Position numbers and translations under genes: made by a program. 7,451 nt of DNA from NCBI GenBank assembly GCA_018882825.1, contig VERC01000115.1, positions 1 to 7,451 of the forward strand, read 5' to 3'. This DNA is from Acidimicrobiia bacterium. Its GTDB lineage: Bacteria > Actinomycetota > Acidimicrobiia > Acidimicrobiales > Acidimicrobilacustridaceae. Under the pieces are notes generated by a model. That model was not told where the DNA came from and did no database searches. It saw only the letters and a program-made list of their open reading frames with translations. This document shows positions 1-4,582 of the stretch, piece by piece (the stretch's first letter is position 1; each line of letters starts with the position of its first letter).

Positions 1-1224
1 GGGCGTGGCCCGGTTGGTGGTGGCCCGCCACAGGGCCTCGCGGATCTGCACGACGCCGTCGGGATCGACCGCCGTCACCGCCCGACCCGTCTCACCGATC
101 ATCCACTCGCGACCGATCGTGGGGGTGGAGAACCGGGTGCGGACCATCGACGGCATACCGCCCACGAAGGCCAGGGCCACACCCACGATGGCGACGAGCT
201 GTGTGATCCACGACAGCGAGTAGCCGTCGTAGATGGTGAACGAGAACACCACGTAGGCGACCACTCCGATACCCGTCCACAAGCGGGGCACGCCCGTCTG
301 CACGTCGATGGCGAAGGCGAACATGGCCACGGCGAACAGCACGAGCGCCCACCAGCGGGTGGGCAGGATCCACAGGCCGTACCCGGCGAGGATGAACGAA
401 CCGGCCCCGACCACACCGGCCACGCCGACCCCGGCGGTGAACATCTCGAAGATGATGAGGGCGATGCCGACGGTGAGCAGCAGATACGCCACCGCCGGGC
501 TGGCGACGGTGTGCATGAGGTTCGACACCAACGACAACTGACCGAAGCGCACCTGGGTGAGTGGTTCGCGCCGCGTCTCGCCGTTCTCGGCCGTGCGTTC
601 GACCGTCACCACACCGGGCAGGTTGATGAGGAAGTCGCCGACGGTCGGTGCGTCGACGGTGGACACACCGAGATCGGCGGCCTCCTGCGCGTTCACGGTG
701 CGATCGGTGATCGGGGCCAGACGGGCGGTGTCGAGCCCGTCGATGACGGGTGTACCGGCATCACCGAGGCGACTTCCGGGGGCGATACCCACCTGCTGCG
801 CCGCGCCCACAAGTTGTGCGGCGGTCCCGGTGAGACTGGAACCCGACGGCCCCACCCACACGTCGACGGGAACGACCGAGTCGCGCATCTTGGTGAGCAG
901 CGCGGCGAAGGTGGTCTCGTCGACCACGACCCCGGTGGAATCAGTCTGGAGGATGAGGGCGATGGCGCCCTCGGCGTTGGCCTCGTCGATCGAGGTCGAC
1001 ACGAAGTCGGTGAGCACGGGATCGAACAGTCCCGACACCTTGGCGATGGCCACGAACCCGGCCGGCCCACCCTCGTTGATGACGGTGGTGGACGTCTCGG
1101 CCGCCACGGGCCGATCGGCGAATGTCCCGAGGACACCGGAGACCACCGCCGCCAGAACGAGAAGCGCACCGACGATCGGTAGCCTGCGCCGACGCCCCTT
1201 TCGAGGAGACCATGGGCCCTTCAC
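1..1224 (-). CDS. NfeD-family membrane protein with degenerate ClpP-class protease domain (C-terminus cut by window edge)
   Basis: The frame is open for 408 codons from GTG 1224 to the window edge. Residues 8-14 are basic (RKGRRRR) and 17-35 hydrophobic, a signal peptide or anchor. Residues 56-195 resemble the ClpP/SppA-like fold of NfeD1 proteins (VSGLFDPVL, ALILQTDSTG, VWVGPSG, IAPGSRLGD). Four or five hydrophobic helices follow at about 244-262, 266-287, 291-306, 317-332 and 340-356. The end (WMIGETGRAVTAVDPDGVV) matches the start of the NfeD OB-fold. Family members are membrane proteins often encoded beside SPFH/stomatin-like proteins; that partner, if present, would lie beyond the left edge. 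The usual TPGG motif reads STGV, and no serine sits at the usual nucleophile position after GPSG (Thr132/Gly133 instead), so proteolytic activity is doubtful. GTG 1242 is an equally possible start; an in-frame TGA lies just upstream of it. Perhaps 20-40 residues are missing. Confidence 0.82.
   Translation of the reverse strand, partial: MKGPWSPRKGRRRRLPIVGALLVLAAVVSGVLGTFADRPVAAETSTTVINEGGPAGFVAIAKVSGLFDPVLTDFVSTSIDEANAEGAIALILQTDSTGVVVDETTFAALLTKMRDSVVPVDVWVGPSGSSLTGTAAQLVGAAQQVGIAPGSRLGDAGTPVIDGLDTARLAPITDRTVNAQEAADLGVSTVDAPTVGDFLINLPGVVTVERTAENGETRREPLTQVRFGQLSLVSNLMHTVASPAVAYLLLTVGIALIIFEMFTAGVGVAGVVGAGSFILAGYGLWILPTRWWALVLFAVAMFAFAIDVQTGVPRLWTGIGVVAYVVFSFTIYDGYSLSWITQLVAIVGVALAFVGGMPSMVRTRFSTPTIGREWMIGETGRAVTAVDPDGVVQIREALWRATTNRATP
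1180..1185 (+). promoter_or_regulatory. Possible -10 box of the ATPase operon
   Basis: TAGCCT fits the actinobacterial TAnnnT pattern. It would put the transcript start near 1192, ahead of the GAGGAG ribosome site at 1203-1208 and ATG 1212. No convincing -35 box is seen. The element lies inside the signal-peptide codons of the divergent NfeD-family gene. Confidence 0.3.
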
Positions 1225-2183
1225 ACTTCTACGCCGAGTCACGAGTGCTCATCGTGGCCGGGAAGGGTGGCGTCGGCAAAAGCACGGCGGCCGCGGCACT
1301 GGCCCGGTCGGCGGCTCGGGCCGGTCTGAGCGCCCTGCTGGTGCGTCTGGCACCCGGTGGGCCGGTGGCCGGCCTGTTCGGCGGGAACGAACCCGGTATC
1401 GACGAGGTCGTGCTCCGGCCCGCGTCGGTTCCCGAGGCCGCGGTGCGCGGCCGCCTCGTCACGCCCGATCACGCTCTCGCCCAGTACCTCGACGACAACG
1501 GTCTGGGCCGGATCACCAGGCGACTGGTGCGGGCCGGCGCCATCGACGTGGTCACCACGGCGGCGCCGGGCATCCGCGACCTGCTGGTGCTGGGCCGGGT
1601 CAAGGCCATGGAGGTCGCTCGGGCCGCCGACGTGATCGTGCTCGATGCCCCGGCCGCCGGCCACGCCATCGAGTTCCTGAGGTCCCCCACCGGTCTGCGG
1701 GCGGCGGTCGGGTCCGGTCCCATCGCGTCACAGGCCGACGGGGTGCTGGAGATGCTGGCCGACGGCTCGCGCTGTCGGGTGGTACTGGTCGCGCTGGCCG
1801 AGGAGACCCCCGTCACCGAGGTGGTGGAGACGGCCTTCGCCCTCGAGGACGAGATCGGTGTGCACCTGGGTCCGGTGCTGATCAACGCCGTGCTCGACGC
1901 ACCGGTGGGCCTCGAGGGAGAGATCGACATCCTGCGCGGCGCGTCGGGTGACGGTGCGCTCGATGCGGGCGCGATCGAGGCCCTGCGGGCCGCCGCCGCC
2001 TTCCGTGTGGAACGGGTGGCGCGCCAACGCGCGCAGATCGATCGTCTGGCCGCCCTGTTGCCGCTGGAGCGCATCGAGTTGCCGTGGCTGGCCACCATCG
2101 ATCCGGGCCCCGACGATCTGGAACTCCTGGCCGATGCCGTCGACGCCGGCCTCGACGCACTCGCGACACCGGAGTCGACATGA
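1212..2183 (+). CDS. ArsA/Get3-like P-loop ATPase, first of a pair (Rv3679/BagA type)
   Basis: 323 residues. The Walker A loop GKGGVGKS is at 17-24 and includes the signature lysine K18 of the deviant P-loop class (ArsA, Get3, MinD). The segment IDVVTTAAPGIRDLLVLG (111-128) resembles the equivalent stretch of mycobacterial Rv3679, as does VIVLDAPAAGH (141-151), the switch II region with Asp145. There is no CxxC zinc motif and only one cysteine (C188), so arsenite binding like true ArsA is unlikely. The role is probably ATP-dependent handling of a protein or membrane client, by analogy with Get3; the client is unknown. ATG 1212 is chosen because GAGGAG lies three bases upstream (a short spacing) and the P-loop follows at the normal distance; a longer reading from 1122 adds unrelated residues. 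The stop overlaps the start of the next gene (ATGA), suggesting translational coupling. Confidence 0.9.
   Translation: MGPSHFYAESRVLIVAGKGGVGKSTAAAALARSAARAGLSALLVRLAPGGPVAGLFGGNEPGIDEVVLRPASVPEAAVRGRLVTPDHALAQYLDDNGLGRITRRLVRAGAIDVVTTAAPGIRDLLVLGRVKAMEVARAADVIVLDAPAAGHAIEFLRSPTGLRAAVGSGPIASQADGVLEMLADGSRCRVVLVALAEETPVTEVVETAFALEDEIGVHLGPVLINAVLDAPVGLEGEIDILRGASGDGALDAGAIEALRAAAAFRVERVARQRAQIDRLAALLPLERIELPWLATIDPGPDDLELLADAVDAGLDALATPEST
1251..1279 (-). promoter_or_regulatory. Possible promoter of the NfeD-family gene, inside the ATPase P-loop codons
   Basis: On the minus strand TTGCCG (1274-1279) and CACGAT (1251-1256) are separated by 17 bases. A transcript starting about 7 bases further on would begin at or near GTG 1242, giving a leaderless mRNA. 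Each box matches the consensus at only three of six positions, and the same bases encode the divergent ATPase's Walker A loop, so the match could be chance. Confidence 0.22.
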
Positions 2184-3265
2184 ACGCGCTGGCCCGACTG
2201 CTCGATGAGCGCAGTGTGCTGGTGTGCGTGGGTACCGGCGGTGTGGGCAAGACCACCACCGCCGCCGCACTGGCCATGGCCGCAGCACGGCGCGGTCGGC
2301 GGGTGTGCGTCCTCACCATCGATCCCGCCCGACGCCTGTCCGATGCCATGGGTCTCGATGAATCCGTGCTGGGCAACGAGCCCCGTCGCGTCGAGCTGCC
2401 CCGGGCCCGGGACGACGGCGCCGGCCACGGTGAGTTGTGGGCGGTGATGCTCGACACCGCCACCACCTTCGACGCGCTCATCGCCACCTACGCACCGACC
2501 CCGCAACAGCAGCAGACGATCCTCACCAACGGCTTCTACCGCAACATCGCCGACTCGATGTCGGGCGCCCACGAGTACATGGCCATGGAGAAGTTGTACG
2601 AACTGCACGCCGACGAGCGGTTCGACCTCGTGGTGGTCGACACTCCCCCGACGACCAACGCCATCGACTTCCTCGAGGCGCCGGACCGCATCCGAAGGTT
2701 CCTCGACCATCGTCTCTACTCGGTGCTGGTCACGCCCACCGGTGGCCTCGCTCGGGTGGCCAATGCCGCGGCCCGCACCTTCCTGCGCAGCGTGGCCCGC
2801 GTCGTCGGAGCCTCGGTGGTCGACGATGCCATCGAGTTCTTCGCCGCCTTCGACGGGATGGAGGAGGGCTTCCGAGCCCGGGCCGCCGCCGTCGAGCGCC
2901 TGCTGCGGGCCGAGGGCACGGCGTTCGTGGCCGTGGCCACCCCCCGACCCGATGTGGTGCGGGACGTGCTGGCGTTCTCCGGACTGCTCCGGGGCACCGG
3001 CATAGACACCGACGCGGTGGTGGTGAACCGGGTGCATCCCCGGTTCACCGCCGCGATGCCCGCGGGCCTGGAGGATCCCTCACTGGCGCCGTTCACCACC
3101 GTGCTGGCCCAGTCGATCGCCATCACCGAGGCCGAGGAGGCGACGCTGGCTCCCCTCCATGCCGTGCTCGACGTAACCGTCGTTCGTGTGCCACTGCTGG
3201 ACGCCGATGTCCACGACTTGGCGGGCCTCGACGCACTGGGCCCGATCCTGCTGGCCGAGGTCTGA
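2180..3265 (+). CDS. ArsA/Get3-like P-loop ATPase, second of a pair (Rv3680/BagB type)
   Basis: 361 residues. Walker A is GTGGVGKT at 18-25, with Thr19 where the signature lysine of ArsA/Get3 normally sits; mycobacterial Rv3680 also lacks this lysine, so this appears normal for the subfamily. LTIDPARRLSDAMG (45-58) is the switch I-like region. HEYMAMEKLYEL (131-142), VVVDTPPTTNAIDFLEAP (151-168) and VVNRVHP (281-287) follow, in the order seen in Rv3680. There is no CxxC motif. GGAG at 2171-2174, five bases before ATG 2180, serves as ribosome site inside the preceding gene. The tight coupling and the differing P-loops suggest that the two products work together, perhaps as a heterodimer with one signature lysine; that is inference. 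It is often annotated as an arsenite pump ATPase, but no ars genes are nearby. Confidence 0.92.
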   Translation: MNALARLLDERSVLVCVGTGGVGKTTTAAALAMAAARRGRRVCVLTIDPARRLSDAMGLDESVLGNEPRRVELPRARDDGAGHGELWAVMLDTATTFDALIATYAPTPQQQQTILTNGFYRNIADSMSGAHEYMAMEKLYELHADERFDLVVVDTPPTTNAIDFLEAPDRIRRFLDHRLYSVLVTPTGGLARVANAAARTFLRSVARVVGASVVDDAIEFFAAFDGMEEGFRARAAAVERLLRAEGTAFVAVATPRPDVVRDVLAFSGLLRGTGIDTDAVVVNRVHPRFTAAMPAGLEDPSLAPFTTVLAQSIAITEAEEATLAPLHAVLDVTVVRVPLLDADVHDLAGLDALGPILLAEV

Positions 3266-3306
3266 GGCGGCGTCGACCGGGTGCAGATCGGCGCGGATCG
3301 CTCCGG

Positions 3307-3312
3307 TACTGT
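3307..3312 (+). promoter_or_regulatory. Possible -10 box for a leaderless receiver-protein transcript
   Basis: TACTGT fits TAnnnT and ends seven bases before GTG 3320, where no ribosome binding site is visible. This is the layout of a leaderless actinobacterial gene. No clear -35 box is seen, and read-through from the ATPase operon (no hairpin in the gap) is an alternative. Confidence 0.35.
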
Positions 3313-3319
3313 CTGCGCC

Positions 3320-3790
3320 GTGCCCACCATCCTGCTCGCCACCGATGCCGACCATGTGCTCGATGAGGTCGACGCCGCCCTGGCCGACGATACGACCACC
3401 GTGTATCGGGTGCGTCGGGGCATCGACGTGCTCGGCGCCATCGACACGCTGGCGCCCGATCTGGTGATCCTCGACGAGCAGATCGGCAACATGGGGGGGA
3501 TCGCCACCTGCATGGCCATCCGCAACGCCGAGAGCGTCGACACCATCCCCATCACCGCCGTGCTGGTGCTGCTCGACCGGGCCCACGACTCGTTCCTGGC
3601 CCGACGGGCCGAGGTCGACGGCTGGCTGATCAAGCCCCTCGATGCCGTGCGCCTGCGCGAGGCGGCCCGCGTCCTGATGGCCGGGGAGGCCTACGCCGAT
3701 CCGGTCGACCCGCTGGCCGCTGACGAGGCCGCCGGCGCGGCCGACGCTGCTGGCGAGACCGCCGACGACGCCGCCCCCGCCGGCGCCTGA
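3320..3790 (+). CDS. Single-domain response-regulator receiver-like protein
   Basis: 156 residues from GTG 3320. Residues 1-122 read as a CheY-like receiver: ILLATDAD gives the acidic pocket (D9, D11), PDLVILDEQ the phospho-acceptor D52, and GWLIKPLD the conserved lysine K105. The conserved switch Thr/Ser of beta-4, expected near residue 83, is Val or Leu (AVLVLLD), so signalling may be atypical. Residues 127-156 form a low-complexity tail rich in Ala, Asp and Glu. There is no DNA-binding or enzymatic output domain, so it would act through protein contacts or as a phosphate sink. No histidine kinase is in the window. It starts 54 bases after the second ATPase, on the same strand, and could be its third cistron. 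An in-frame GTG at 3281 would add 13 residues without receiver similarity, so 3320 is preferred. Confidence 0.82.
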   Translation: MPTILLATDADHVLDEVDAALADDTTTVYRVRRGIDVLGAIDTLAPDLVILDEQIGNMGGIATCMAIRNAESVDTIPITAVLVLLDRAHDSFLARRAEVDGWLIKPLDAVRLREAARVLMAGEAYADPVDPLAADEAAGAADAAGETADDAAPAGA

Positions 3791-3831
3791 TCGGGCAGCG
3801 GAGCGGGTTCGTGGCCCCGGGCGGGGTCCGT

Positions 3832-3837
3832 TAGAGT
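3832..3837 (+). promoter_or_regulatory. Probable -10 box of the tRNA-Pro gene
   Basis: TAGAGT fits TAnnnT and ends eleven bases before the mature tRNA 5' end, giving a leader of only a few bases. A weak -35 candidate, TTCGTG at 3808-3813, lies 18 bases upstream. This is the usual distance for a tRNA promoter. Confidence 0.5.
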
Positions 3838-3848
3838 CGCCGGTCCGA

Positions 3849-3925
<77 letters not shown>

Positions 3926-3930
3926 CGCGA

Positions 3931-3958
3931 GAGGGCCCCGGCTTCGGCCGGGGCCCTC
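3931..3958 (+). terminator. Strong hairpin after tRNA-Pro, possibly bidirectional
   Basis: A perfect 12-bp, almost all-GC stem (GAGGGCCCCGGC and its complement) closes on a TTCG tetraloop five bases after the tRNA. No run of U follows on either strand, as is common in high-GC genomes. It also lies 30 bases past the stop of the convergent RHS gene, so it may end transcripts from both sides. Confidence 0.72.
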
Positions 3959-3988
3959 GTCAATCCACGACTGCGGAACCGGACGGCG

Positions 3989-4582
3989 TCACCATCTCCA
4001 ACTCAGGCCAAGGGGCTGCTTGCTCGCGTTGTAGCTGACCCACCGCTCGTGGCTGCGCATCATGCTCGCCATGAAGGGATCCACCTGGGGTTCGGGCGTC
4101 CAGTCCGCGATCATCCGCTTCGAATGCTCGGCCAGTTTCTCCCTGAGGAACGCCACTCTCTTGGCTTCATCCCCGGTCACACGACTCCACAGTCCGTACT
4201 TCGTGCGGACCCTCGTCATGTCCCTCGAGAGCTGGAGATCGAAAGCGCCCCGTGCTTCCTCCGGGACCGATGCGCGGACCGCCGCGACCGACGCCTCGGA
4301 GGCCTGGGTCGGCACCTTGTTCTGCGCTCTGGCCCACTTGACCCGTCCGGCGAGGCCGCCACCGACGGCACCGGCGAGGACGGAGATGCCCACTCGCATG
4401 ACCGAGAACTCGGTCTCCCCGGCGGCCAACATGGCCACGCCGTTGGCGGCGGCGCCGACGGCAGCACCGGCGACGGCGCCGACGAGCATGCCGACGAGCG
4501 CACCTCGAGCGGGGGCGACGAGCATGGCCACACCGAACGACGCCACTGCGGCGATGCCGGTCACGAGCCAGTTGTCGGTCTC
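3989..4582 (-). other. Variable C-terminal tail of the RHS protein: hydrophobic segments plus unrecognised domain
   Basis: The 197 residues after the core have two parts. Residues 961-1035 hold three hydrophobic stretches (about 961-979, 983-1010, 1017-1035) rich in Gly and Ala with glycine-zipper spacing (GMLVGAVAGAAVGAAANG), probably membrane-inserting. Residues 1036-1153 are polar and mostly helical in character, with many Arg, Lys and Glu (LREKLAEHSKRM), ending in a Trp-rich tail (GLSWRW). I recognise no nuclease, deaminase, ADP-ribosyltransferase or protease motif. The position is that of an effector, but the function is unknown. Confidence 0.6.

Noticed and set aside
1122..1211. Upstream extension of the first ATPase to 1122
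   Set aside because: The extra residues have no ATPase similarity, and ATG 1212 has its own GAGGAG ribosome site.
557..1951. 464-codon open frame on the plus strand across the NfeD-family and first ATPase genes
   Set aside because: It ends in an Arg/Gly-rich run and crosses two recognised genes in other frames; no family features.
2084..2179. Upstream extension of the second ATPase to 2084
   Set aside because: It would lie deep in the first ATPase; ATG 2180 gives the standard ATGA overlap with a GGAG site upstream.
1469..3037. 522-codon open frame on the minus strand opposite the ATPases
   Set aside because: Low-complexity His/Gly/Arg/Ser translation; the plus strand carries unmistakable P-loop ATPases in the same place.
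1212..3265. Arsenite efflux operon (arsA duplicates)
   Set aside because: No arsenite-binding cysteine triad, no arsB, arsD or arsR nearby, and motif order matches the Rv3679/Rv3680 type instead.
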